From contig CM049309.1 in assembly GCA_026874595.1 (NCBI GenBank), forward strand, positions 41,247,079 to 41,311,078: 64,000 nucleotides of DNA, written 5' to 3'. This DNA is from Sipunculus nudus (taxonomy: Eukaryota > Annelida > Sipuncula > Golfingiida > Sipunculidae). Shown piece after piece: positions 1 through 10,661 of this stretch. Both the position numbers and the translations under genes were made by a program. The notes beneath the pieces were generated by a model. It had not been told where the DNA came from and searched no databases. It saw nothing but the letters and a program-made list of their open reading frames with translations. Each line of letters begins with the position of its first letter. Position 1 is the stretch's first letter.

Positions 1-784
1 GAATCAATGGACAGAACAGACTCTGCAGAGTGATCAGATATTTGTCAAACTCTTTGGAAAAGGATCAGGTATTTCAAGTGGCATATAGACTATCATTTTG
101 ACAGTGGTCATGTGTTTGTGATACAACATTTTTGAAGATCTAGAATTTTAAGTGCAAACAACTTTAGAGAATATCAAGAAGTTTGAGTACCATAATTCAG
201 AAAGTGATGAGTGTTGAGTACCAAACTTCACAGAGTGATGAAGTGTAAGTTTCTCCATAGAGAGTGATCAAAGGGTTGAAGTACAACACTTTTTGGAGAG
301 CAATAACAAACTTGCAGTAACAATCACTTTTGGGGAATAGTTCTGAAATTCCTGTGAAACATACATTGCCATGAGCAAAACAGTATCAGACTTGTCCTTC
401 TTCCTTCTCAAGAAGTTTGAATACAGCTGTATATTATAATATTTAATTTGTATCTTATTAATGGTAGATACATTCATTGAAAAATCAGTAGTTAAGCCCA
501 CAGTGTGACCCCGATTGGATTACATTTAGTACATAGCTGGATCCTAGATCTATAATTCAAGACTTTCATTAAGGATTTTGTGGCTCATATATTAGTGAAC
601 AGTGAACAAGCCACAGAGATATAAGCCAGAAAATCTATGTGGTGAAAATAGATTCATGTATATAAAGTGGATTTCTAACAGAGATACGTTGCCATTGCCC
701 TGCTTCATTTGCTTGTACTTGATGGTTTGTTTTAGTCTCATGTTAGTCTCATGTTAGCTAATAACACTGAGAGAAGTGGTTAAC
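1..784. other. Upstream flank of the KCNE-like gene
   Basis: No coding signal is convincing here. The first ~340 bases contain a loose, degenerate repetition of phrases such as GAGTACCA and AGAGTGATGA at roughly 35-base spacing. The rest is AT-rich and must include the promoter or 5' UTR of the gene starting at 785, but no TATA box or splice acceptor could be assigned. Confidence 0.3.
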
Positions 785-1177
785 ATGTATGTGATAGAAT
801 CAAGCAGCACAACCCCTAAGGGTCATCATTTGTTGACTCCTCTTACTCAGCCAATCGTAACGACAGCTGAGAACTGTGGGAACAGAACTACGGACTCTCC
901 TACCCAGGAGGGTTCCATGGATGCCCTGTTGTACATCGTGGTTGTGCTTGCATTTTACGCTTTTGCGATGGTAGTTCTAATGATAAAATACATCCGTCGG
1001 GAAAACCAGGAGGCACAGCTGAGGCATATCTTCATCGAATACGTCAAACGAGACTACTTTCACGAAGCACGGCAACAGAATTTGCAGCAAGTACAGAAAC
1101 TCAAAGAGACTTTGGACCCCAAATTACTTGACCCATCTGTTACAAGTCCAACCAGAGTCCACCTATCCCAAGCGTAG
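785..1177 (+). CDS. KCNE-like single-pass membrane protein (putative potassium-channel beta subunit)
   Basis: A single-exon open frame of 130 codons. The frame is open to a GTG at 776, but the first ATG is at 785 with A at -3, so I start there. What is visible: a short hydrophilic N-terminus with an N-R-T glycosylation sequon at residue 33, one transmembrane helix at about residues 47-68 (LLYIVVVLAFYAFAMVV), then a basic juxtamembrane stretch (KYIRRE) and a charged C-terminal tail containing IFIEYVKRDYF. This layout, the ~130-residue length and the spacing from membrane helix to a YI/YV..D motif match KCNE1-4, which modulate voltage-gated potassium channels at the plasma membrane. KCNE genes also usually have one coding exon. 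Identity to any one vertebrate KCNE is low, so orthology is an inference. It could also be an unrelated small type I membrane protein. Confidence 0.6.
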   Translation: MYVIESSSTTPKGHHLLTPLTQPIVTTAENCGNRTTDSPTQEGSMDALLYIVVVLAFYAFAMVVLMIKYIRRENQEAQLRHIFIEYVKRDYFHEARQQNLQQVQKLKETLDPKLLDPSVTSPTRVHLSQA

Positions 1178-1399
1178 CCCCGTGTTCAATGCTCAACCGA
1201 ATCGTGACCCAGCCACTAATGCTGCCACCCACTGGTGATTTTGCTATGATGTTATTGATTATTAGGTGGATCATTCACTGACAGGAACCATCTGTTGTGA
1301 TACACAGGTGAGGCTTGGTCTTACAGACATGCAAGGCTCACACAAGTCCTTGAAAATTAATATGGTTATGAAAAAAAAACAAAGAAAATTTGGAAGTTC

Positions 1400-1415
1400 G
1401 GGGGGGGGGGGGGGG
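1400..1415 (+). repeat. Poly-G tract (16 G)
   Basis: Sixteen consecutive G residues, one of several G or C homopolymers of at least 10 bases in the window. It lies 220 bases after the KCNE-like stop codon. Confidence 0.9.
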
Positions 1416-1479
1416 ATGAAGTTTATCTGAATTTATGTCGTTTGAATGAATTTTTATATGCCCAACTATGACGGGACAT

Positions 1480-2200
1480 GTTCTGGTATACCGTCCACCG
1501 TTAACTTTTACTGTTGCAATGATAACTTACCATATGCCCTGAAGCTCTCATTGGTCTGATTCTTGGCCCTATGGCAGAAACGGTGTTATCAGACCAATAA
1601 GAGCAGGTGTTGCATGTTTAAAATTTTGACTGGATGCACAATGCAATATCAGCAGTTGGTCTGATTACAAGATTACAAGACGGGCAACCTGGTGTTCCTG
1701 CCCAGAGAACTTTGCCATAGCAAGCAGGGTTTACACATGAAAAGATGTCTTGGAAGATTGCAATGTATAACCCCTGCGTGAGGAGTGTAAACTTACCATG
1801 GCTTTGATGAATTTTCACAAAACTCACAATAACTACTCTCCAATAGATTATCTCACCTGGGTTGGATTGTAGTCAAAATGCACTTATGTTTAATGAGGTC
1901 AGAGGTCATAGAGCTTCTTTGTGGTGTCGCTGCAATAACTTACCAGGAGCATGATGGACTTGGAAGAAACTCTACAGAAATATTAACAAATATAATATCT
2001 TGCCTAAGTTTGATTCCCGGCAAAATCCATGGATATCAGATGAGGTCAGAGGTCACCAGACTTTGGTGGCATCGTGATAACTTTCCAAAAATCTTATGCA
2101 TTTACATTAAACTCATAAATATTTACCAATAGTGTTTCTGACTTGAATTAAATTTTCAGCAAAACCAATGCATATTTAATTAGGTCAGAGGTAAAATTAC
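1480..2200 (+). repeat. Degenerate ~145-bp tandem repeat carrying AGGTCA direct repeats
   Basis: Recurring blocks share a GCAATRATAACTTACC-like phrase and a GAGGTCAGAGGTCA phrase. The latter occurs near 1896 and 2042 and, decayed, near 2182, so the spacing is 146 and about 140 bases. AGGTCA-G-AGGTCA is a DR1 arrangement of nuclear-receptor half sites. Copies are diverged and the outer limits are approximate. Confidence 0.5.
1544..1604 (+). other. Inverted repeat / stem-loop in probable 3' UTR
   Basis: The 17-base arms 1544-1560 and 1588-1604 are complementary at 16 positions (core ATTGGTCTGAT / ATCAGACCAAT), separated by a 27-base loop. It could be an RNA hairpin of the 3' UTR or the remains of a small foldback transposon. 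Confidence 0.6.
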
Positions 2201-3683
2201 ATACAAAGGGCGTATTTTGCATCTTTGGGTTGCGCTTGTTGAGAACTTGTTAAAATCACCTTCATGTTCCAGTGGTATGATCATCAGTTGGCAGCATCAT
2301 TAGAATTCAATATTTTATGGTAGCTGCAGTAGAACTTTATGTATGGTGTATTGCATTAAATTCTGTTTAAATTGATTGGAATCTTGCCACAAGTAAATTT
2401 TATTTTTTATTGTAACCTGGATTCCTATTAATAACTGCCTGGTGCACAACAAAGTATTGTTATCAAGAAGCTTTCGAATCAGGAGCAATATAACTTCGAC
2501 TTAAATGTGTTCAGTCTGAGTCGTGCTGAATTAATTATTTTATTACATTTATAAATGGTACAATTCAGATGTTTTTATGATTGAGGTGCTAAAAGTATGT
2601 GTTTAAAGAGGTGTGCTGTCTGCTAAAGAGCCAAAAAGTCCTCATTCTAACAAGACTGAAATCAGTGCACAGTTGTTGATTAAATTCTGAACTACTGATG
2701 TTTATACATGCTTTGTACTTAGCTGGCTAAACAGTGTTGCTGTATCCAAAAATGCACTTGTTATAGTAAATTAATATCAGATCTGTTAAGCTTACCCTGT
2801 TTAACGAGGGTCAACTTGCTATGAAAAAGATGATTATTTGTTTTTAATTATTTAAGATAAGAATTATTTGTATGGCTGTCAGTTTCTGTCATAACATTTC
2901 CTTTAAGTTATCTGAGGTATAATAGTGATCTTGGTCCTTCTGTCTTTCCATCTGTTAGACTGGCACATTTTGAAACCAAAATTCAGCATACAGTTAGATG
3001 TCTTGGATTTCCTCTTCTGAATCCTAACTGGGTCACTGCAACTTCAGTCCTTTGAATAAATTTAGGAAAACCTCAATTTTCCATTGAAAACCTATTGTAA
3101 CAATTCAAGACTGCCTACCGGTAATATCAAACCACTTGTCTTTTTTTTCATATTAAGCATAAAGTTTTCCTATGTATGTGCCACAAATTAGGTCAGTATA
3201 ACTCAATACAGCAGGAAATTCAGGTATTTCAAATAACTACAGGCCGTAGATTTAATTTAAAAAAATAGACTGGTTTTAGCTCACCATCTTTTTTTCCCCG
3301 TTTCTTGAAGCTTAAACCTTATGCTACATGAAATCATGCAGACTGAACCTTTGGCAGAATTGAATTTTGATTAAACTTTGATTAAATTCTTGGTGAAACT
3401 TTGATTTAAAAAAAGATTAAAAGATGTAGATACTTGTAACATTATATTCATGTACTGCTGTTTATTGGACACATGCCTACACACCAGTCATAGATTGGAT
3501 AATCTTGTACAAGGCAAGGACAAGATTTACTTTAAGAAGTTACTTTAAGAACAGTTCAGTCATTTCATAAGTTTTGTAGAAACTATATTTTATTATACAG
3601 ATGATGTAGAGGAGTACATCCATGTATATTTGTACTTAAGGATGAAAAGTATGATAATTATTGACAAGAAAATTGAATGGAAT

Positions 3684-3689
3684 AATAAA
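3684..3689 (+). terminator. Candidate polyadenylation signal, KCNE-like gene
   Basis: AATAAA followed about 20-30 bases later by a GT/T-rich stretch (TTGGTGTCTTTT). It is the best such signal downstream of 1177. A weaker AATAAA run near 4100 is an alternative. Confidence 0.35.
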
Positions 3690-4458
3690 TTGTATGTATA
3701 ATTAGCCTTGGTGTCTTTTATCTCTTACACAATAGAATCTGCTTGTTTTAAATTTCTGACAAATTCTACTCACTCTCTTCACCACGTGGTTTTACAAGTG
3801 TGAACAACAATGCATGACATATGTGTCAATCATGGGGTTGGACTGGTGGTGTTTCAAACCTGCAATGGACTACTGAGCCCTTTAGCTTTTAGTGTAGATC
3901 CAATGAACTTGTTATTACAGTGCTAAAAACTTGAATGGAGTAGGTAGTGCATACGAGGCAAAATGCACCAATGGGTCCACATAGTTGCAGGTATACAACA
4001 GTGGCCAATGGAGTACTTGTAGCTCATGTAGCTCTTTGACCGCTAATGCATGCACTAATTTGTCAAGACTTGATGTAAATTTTCTGACGGGCTATTCATA
4101 ATAAATAAACACTAATTTTAGGTCAACAACTTAACTCTTGTGAAAATTTCAAGAGTCATACTTTATTCTCAGTTTTCAAATCCAGATAAATGGCCTGTCT
4201 TTTAAATGACATTCCACTGTATTTTACAAATGGGCTATCACAGCGCCATCTATCAGAAACTATGTTAGTAAACTCTGGGGCCCATGTTAACTCAGCTGCT
4301 GGAAAGTCCAGTCCCGTACAAACTCAGCTGAAGTCAGACAGACTGGTCCCAACCCAATACAGATAATATGCTAGTGAATATTAAATTAATATATCATGTG
4401 CTGCTGAACTATTGCATACCTAGAAAGAACTATGATGGACATTTTGGCATGTCTGAAG

Positions 4459-4823
4459 TAGGGCTGAAACGGGTACAAAATTTTGACTCGAGTACCTGAT
4501 AGGCATTACCCACACTGACTCAAGTACTTGTTACCATGGCAACACTGTAAAGATAAAACAGACATCTGTTTACCGATGCAAAATAAGCATAAATTTGACT
4601 TGGTGACAGCTTAACTTTGTCCGAACGAAGGAATAGATATATATCATAACAAGCCCTATGTTAATTTTGCTAGCATATATGTTAAGCGCCCTAAGCTACG
4701 ATAATGAATAAATAGGCCTACAGACTGCCTGTAAATTTGCAGTAATATTCAGATATGTAAGTTCAAACTGGACTTGAGTATTCGGCAAGTATTTCCCCGA
4801 CTCCAGTACTCATTTCAGCCCTA
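4459..4823. mobile_element. Non-autonomous hAT-like MITE (365 bp)
   Basis: The ends are imperfect terminal inverted repeats: TAGGGCTGAAACGGGTAC at the left and the complement of TAGGGCTGAAATGAGTAC at the right (two mismatches). Flanking 8-bp direct repeats gtctgaag (4451-4458) and atctgaag (4824-4831) match at 7 of 8 positions. The 8-bp duplication and the TAGGGCTG-type ends are typical of the hAT superfamily. There is no transposase frame inside, so it must have been moved in trans. Confidence 0.75.
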
Positions 4824-5249
4824 ATCTGAAGGGGCATCAAGGTATGCAGTGTAATAGCCCCTATCACGACAGTACACATGCGATCATTCCTGTTCCTGTG
4901 TTTGTTCACAACACAACTCACACAATCAAGAACTGAATCTCGTTAAATTTTCTTCAGGAATGGGCAGAGGAAGAATTGATTAGATTTGGGGGTCATCCAG
5001 CATCATTTCTAGATTCTTGAGTGTCTTCAAATATATTCACAAATGTACTTCTATACTGTGACCTCAAAATCGATAGGGTTTTCATCAAGCAGTGGGTGAG
5101 CTATATGTGGAAGGTTAAAGGTTTCTGGGTCAAACCGTTGGTTTTAAAATCAGTGCACAAGCCAAATACAGACGGATGGACACACAAACATAGATGTAAC
5201 TATATCCCCTCCTGCAAGTTCATTGGGAGGGGAAAACGAGTTAATGCAC

Positions 5250-5900
5250 AGGTCCCACCTCTACAATGTGGCCAGGCCACCTGTTCAGGCCATATGTCAG
5301 CGCCCAGCACCTCAGTGGCGGTGTCTTTCAAACTTGTGCTCCCATGGCGGAGGCATGCATCCATTGAGATCCAGATTTCTTGTTTATTTTTGGTTATGTT
5401 AATCTCTATACATATGGCCTGTGTTAACTGCACAATAATTGATCCTGGAGCTGTGGCAGACTTTTGTTCATTGAAAAGAAGCTTGTGACAATCAAGAAAA
5501 ACATGTTCAGCTGTGGAATTGGATCATACAACACACTGCAAGTAAATGTTAAGTTAAATGGCAGCCAAGGTCAGCTTATATTGAGACCATATGGGGCACA
5601 TTGCCCACTGTGTTGGCATTTTTATCTTTACTTGGCTCAAGATCTTATATGTACTTGGCTCAAGAGCATGCTATCTGCAAGTAAATGCATTTATGAACTA
5701 GAAAAGCAAAGACCTCTGCCAAGGCAGCTCATTACCCTTATGGCATTGCCAGAAATGCATTATTATTCCTTAAAAAATCCTGGATCAAGATGGTGATCTT
5801 GATCAGCTACAAAATTAAATCAACTGTTCCTTGTATCATTGCCAAGCTGTCCTGAAAATTTCATCAAAATCCTTTAACTTTTTGAGTAATGCTGCTAACA
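5250..5900 (+). repeat. Old interspersed repeat fragment
   Basis: The phrase GCAAAGACCTCTGCCAAGGC followed by CAGCTCATTACCC and GGCATTGCCAGAAA recurs, diverged, at 62765-62825 as GCAGACCTCTGCAAAGGC. The following GGATCAAGATGGTGATCTTGATC is itself near-palindromic, and a TGTACTTGGCTCAAGA phrase is duplicated at about 5630-5665. This shows a repeat family with at least two copies in the window. The open frames across it (5021-5488, 5464-5796) are not convincing genes. Family unknown to me. Confidence 0.5.
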
Positions 5901-7155
5901 GACAAATCAATGCCAGCAAAAACATTTCCACTTGCCCCTTTGCAGAGATAATTAGAATTGTTAAATATAGAATTTTTTTTTCTACTAGAGGAGGTTTTGT
6001 TGAAATTTGCAACTAAAAGTAAGTAAGCTGTGAGGTGAAAACATTTGACTTAAGTGATACATGCAAAAAAAAAATCAAAATTGAATTAATTCAGAAGTTA
6101 ATAATAGATTACTTTTATCCAGGGATTATAATTCAATGCGTCAATTCTTTGATGTATTGTTAGTTTTTGTTACACACTCGAGCTTAAATTTATGACAAGT
6201 TTTTAATCTGTCTCATCACTAACAACATTCTGATGTTAAGAGCAACATAAATGTCAGACAACAATTCAACATTGGCAGTAGTACTTTATTTAAAAAAATG
6301 GGTAAAATCTGATAGGATGCCTGTACAGTGACATGAGGTTTGGTGTCTAATTATCAACACCACTTTAGGGCATTTCTGGGGTTACAGAAGCAGCATGGAG
6401 CTCACAAGGGCCAGGTCGCACAGACAACCAAACACCAAATAGGCTACAAAATGATCAAGGAGACTTAGAAAACGGAATAGATACAGGGATAATACAACAA
6501 TTCCTAGCGGTTTCTCATGTGCATAAATATACAGGGAAAACCCCCTCCTTGTGGGCATGTCGCTGTAATAAATGCTGGAAGCAGTCCTATGACAAGTAAA
6601 ATTTATGCATTAAATTTTACGAAGCATAAGCATTCTTTCAGTTTAATAAACTGAAATCAATATAAAGTTAAATTTAAACCATGCTCAGAATAAAATTAAA
6701 TCCTGAACCACTAAAATTTCTTTTAAAATGAGCGAGAGCAAAAACAAAACATTGGCGGGCGTCCCCCTTTCATCGTCAAATCGAGCACACCTGCACGACC
6801 CTCCCTTTCCAATCGGGGAACTGCACCGGTGTTGCTATAGGATCCAAATAAATAAAGAGGGCCATATTTATCAGGTAACTTGTCTTTTTTCCTCCAAAGT
6901 GGATTAGTTCTGACATGACAGGGTTACATTTTTCAAACAGAATATATCATTTCCGAGTGTTAAACGGGTTACTGGCCAAGTACTTAATCGTTACTTTCTG
7001 CTGCTGTATGTGTATTCAATACAGACACATGTTAGTGATACATACATACATGTTTATTGTACATACAAAAATATTTTGACCACCACAGAAAAAAGACTTT
7101 ACACATGACTTACAAATTCTACATCCATTTCAATTCCTTAAGTGAGAGCTATATA

Positions 7156-7301
7156 CAGTAAAACTTTGCCTGACAACCACCTCCGTTAAGTGACCACCAA
7201 AAAACAATGACCACTTTTTACAGGTCCCAGTTTTTTTTATCACTTAAGTGTGACCACTTAATCAAGGTCCTGATGGAAGTCGTAATTTCAAGGTTTTACT
7301 G
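7156..7301. mobile_element. pogo/Tc1-type MITE (146 bp)
   Basis: The ends are CAGTAAAACTTTG and the complement of CAAGGTTTTACTG, flanked on both sides by TA. The interior carries the repeating phrases TTAAGTGACCACC and CACTTAAGTGTGACCAC. Short elements with CAGTAAAAC-type ends and a TA duplication are known pogo-like MITEs. It has no coding capacity. Similar degenerate phrases (ATGACCACTTT) occur at 62560-62700. Confidence 0.7.
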
Positions 7302-8894
7302 TACAATCCTACAGCAGATTATTTCTATATGATCTGAAAGCAAAAGGGAGGTGGGTTGGATTTCAGTACATTTACTTATCTTAAACTTAAAAAATAAAAA
7401 AAAACTCTTACATACAGCAACATCAGTAAAATATCACACAAGAGTGTAGCTGCAACTTTGAAAAGACTTTTGGGACAAAGACTTTAACGAATCAATCAGT
7501 TGAATCATACAACAGATCAATCACCTAAGAATAGCTAGTGCACCATAATAAATATGACTTGTAATTTCACCAGACCAATAGATTTATTATGGATTGATGC
7601 TTTAAAGAAAATATAATGTTTCTTTTATACAATATGAAAAGTTTACTAACTTATTATCAAATGTTTCAAGTGGCGACTAAAAACAAAGGAAAAGGCATCA
7701 ATTCCGGGAAAACTTCTTGGGTTGCTATCCCCCGAATGTCAGTTACACTAGAGTAAAAATAATTAGTTTTCTACCTGAAACATATTTACAAAATCTTCCT
7801 TGAAATGTAACAAAGCTAACTAGAGCAGAAAGCCTTAGCTGTAAATAAAACACAATTTTTGCTGGTCACTACTGACTGTTTCAGCAGCATTTCCCAAGTG
7901 TATGAGTATAAATATGGCATATTATAAGGTTCTGAAAAAGATAAAAGTGTTAAAGCTGTTTCACACTAAATCCTGCCCTATGCAATGTTACATCAGGCAA
8001 TTCACAGGAATAAAATGATAATGGAGACCTTTAATGCAGTCATAATTTCCATGAAGACCTCTGTACACAATGTTCTAAAAAATACATGGCTTTTCCTGAT
8101 GTGTAAATCAACTTGGGATATACAGTATATTGATAAGTCTCTTATAATATGCTTTGATATAAATATTTTGCCTCACGAAATGGTAATGCAAATCTTATGC
8201 TCTGGAATAAGGGCTTACTAACTCTCTTTAACATGTGATTCTTCAATATATTGCTCCATAATCGTTACTAGAAATTCAAGTCAAAGCCTATTTCATATAA
8301 AACATCTAGTAAAGTAAAACTGTGCATGGCTTCAGGGGATGCCTAAACTAACCTGTAATTTGCTTTGCAGCATAATAGCACAGCACCTGGTGCATGATCT
8401 TGAAAAACGTTAGATTATTTCACAGTAAAAATACAACACTGTCCTGTAAGTGTTATACTCTTAAGTGACCAGTATTAACCACAGTGGATAGGGGTGGGGG
8501 AAGGACACTACAAGCACCATTATCAGTAAGCAATTACACCCATTCTGGTTTGAAATATATCATTAAGGACACAAAACAAACGTCAACTTTTCACTGATGC
8601 CATATATACTCTGTACACGGAATCACATGACATACTTGGCCGGGTGGTGCAGGATTTGTATTCAAATGAGGCGTCTGCTTTTAATGTATATAAACCCCAA
8701 ACGTCCACTTCTTATGTTAAGGTTTGGTCTTAGACCTGTTTGGTCACACTGTCTCTAAGATAACATAAAATATGTTATTATCAAATTTTCTTGACATCAG
8801 GTTTAATACACATGGAGCTAGGAATATCCCAAATTTATACCTCTCATTAAGGCACTGGAGTGAATTTCTCAGGTTATCTGAAAATTTTTACCCT

Positions 8895-8980
8895 TATGCC
8901 TCTGGGACACTGATGGGGTTCGAACCAGGGACCTTTAACTCAGAAGCCTTCAGACTTAAACCTTATACTGTTGTTGTCTT
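8895..8980 (-). repeat. tRNA-derived SINE head (degenerate)
   Basis: Read on the minus strand there is an A-box-like TATAAGGTTTAAG (8967-8955) and, about 30 bases on, a perfect B box GGTTCGAACC (8926-8917) inside CCCTGGTTCGAACCCC. The spacing is right for an internal RNA polymerase III promoter. The acceptor stem does not pair, so this is a SINE head, not a functional tRNA gene. Confidence 0.5.
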
Positions 8981-10080
8981 TATGTTTCAAATTTGCAATA
9001 TTTGCCACAGGAACTTATCGTGAAAATTAAACCTTCATGAATAACATCATCAGAGGCAAGTGGGAAAGGTTTTGTTTTATAAATGATGTCAAATTATCTG
9101 CCAATAAGGGAGGGTAATATCTACTCGTTCGATTTTCACTTTTCCATCTGTTCATTTTTGCTCACATATTATCTAACATAAAAAATTTATTTAATAATTA
9201 ATAAGCTCTTCGTAGCTTATTGTATGGGTGTGCTCGTGAAAATGGATCTCCGCAAACCAATGAAAAAGTGTAAATCAAGAAATTTTATCCTTGCGAATAT
9301 GAAGGCAACCACAATTTTTCATTTAAAATATGTTCAAGAACTGTGTATTTGGCTGAATAGTTAACCCCCAGCCTAAAAGAGATTTCCCAGCAGTTACCGG
9401 TTCTTACAGACACAGTCTTAACTGTTTACTGTATGGTGTCAACCATACAGGGAAAACCAAACATGAACTCCTGCCCAGACAAGTGTGACACAGCTTGCCC
9501 TGTGGTTCTTGTCATAAATCTGTAAAATCACATGAGCGATTCTCAAGACAACAACAGAGAACCCTGATTTCATGTGTAATTCTTGGTGAAAGACTGTAGT
9601 CTGTATTGGTGTCCAATGATTTCTGTAAAGCTGCCATCTAGCGGTTTCCAGTTCAGCATTTGGAATGTATAAATTTAAGCAAGCTTAACCGACGCATGAT
9701 TTCTGGTCCTGTTTAGACTTCCCCTTCGGTGAACTGCGTTTCAAATTTTGGTGTTGATTGCCTTACCTAGGTTTTAGCACTTTATGAACTAAAGCTATAC
9801 AAGACTGACTGAAATGAAACTTAAGAATATACATCTACAAGAAAAAGCTGAGAAGCATTCAAGCAGTTAGAAATGAAGAACTGTGGTAGAACAATTCAAC
9901 CACACAAAACACTCAGTGAATTTCAGTAATTTCACAGAGGAGTTATCTACTTTGGAATTAAAACAAGCTTAGCCTAAGCTTTTAGAAATACTGGTAAAAA
10001 GGCATACATTCAGCTAGAGGAACAAAGGCTTACTTAATGCTGTAGTTTTTGAAAACGACTTATTTTGACATTTGTGTAAA

Positions 10081-10082
<2 letters not shown>

Positions 10083-10120
<38 letters not shown>

Positions 10121-10224
10121 TTTATATGAACATATATATATATATAAACATATATATACATACATACATTTAGACAATGATTATACATCAACACTTTTCA
10201 CAAAAGGCATCCACAAGTGACACA

Positions 10225-10292
<68 letters not shown>
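10083..10292. repeat. Two long TA microsatellites
   Basis: (TA)n runs at about 10083-10116 and 10228-10292, the second about 65 bases, joined by TATATA-rich sequence and closed by GAGAGAGAG. They lie 360-570 bases beyond the DEK stop codon, probably in its 3' UTR or flank. Confidence 0.9.
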
Positions 10293-10301
<9 letters not shown>

Positions 10302-10649
10302 TAGACAATGATTGTATCAATTATAATTAGTGATGGTCTTGTGCAGCCTGGCAGGTAGAGCCTGGGTGCCTTTGTCCTGACACCATTTATACTGGCTGGT
10401 CTCCACTTACAGTTCAGTCAGCATGTGCATGCCGTTAAAAAGCCACCTGGCTGGAGATCTATGTACTAACTATATGGTAGTTCCACAGTTTAGCCACAGG
10501 TGGCAGCACCTGAATTCTGCCCACAGGCTGGGACAAATATGTACACGTTGTGGCCCAGACGGTTGGACTGAATGGATCTCATATAAATGCAGTGACAGTG
10601 AGCTGGACTTTTCTATACACATCTTTCTCTTCCTTTGGTGTCTTTAATT

Positions 10650-10661
10650 CTATCTGATGAT
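10650..10661 (-). CDS. DEK: DEK exon 13 (last three codons and stop)
   Basis: A pyrimidine-rich tract and cccacag-type acceptor (caccacag) are followed by ATC ATC AGA TAG. This gives a three-residue end after VKQ, the same length as the ELIS-type end of vertebrate DEK less one residue. Chosen by position and phase only. Confidence 0.5.
   Translation of the reverse strand: MIR

Larger units (their letters stand above)
1178..3690 (+). other. Probable 3' UTR and downstream region of the KCNE-like gene
   Basis: No coding potential beyond chance. It holds a G16 tract (1400-1415), a 17-bp hairpin (1544-1604) and a ~145-bp repeat (about 1480-2200). The first good polyadenylation hexamer followed by GT-rich sequence is at 3684, so a 2.5-kb 3' UTR is possible. 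That end is inferred from the signal alone. Confidence 0.35.
3700..10649. other. Gene-poor stretch between the KCNE-like gene and DEK
   Basis: Seven kilobases without recognisable host coding sequence. It contains a hAT-type MITE, a pogo-type MITE, an old interspersed repeat, a SINE-like head and two long TA microsatellites. The part nearest 10650 belongs to the 3' UTR of DEK, which is transcribed leftwards. Reversed AATAAA sequences, for example near 6283, could end it, but the true end cannot be fixed from sequence. Confidence 0.5.

Noticed and set aside
5021-5796. Open frames of 155 and 110 codons
   Set aside because: They overlap an interspersed repeat, overlap each other and lack domain or splice support.
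8895-8980. Functional tRNA gene on the minus strand
   Set aside because: The A and B boxes are present but the acceptor and anticodon stems do not pair. SINE head is the better call.
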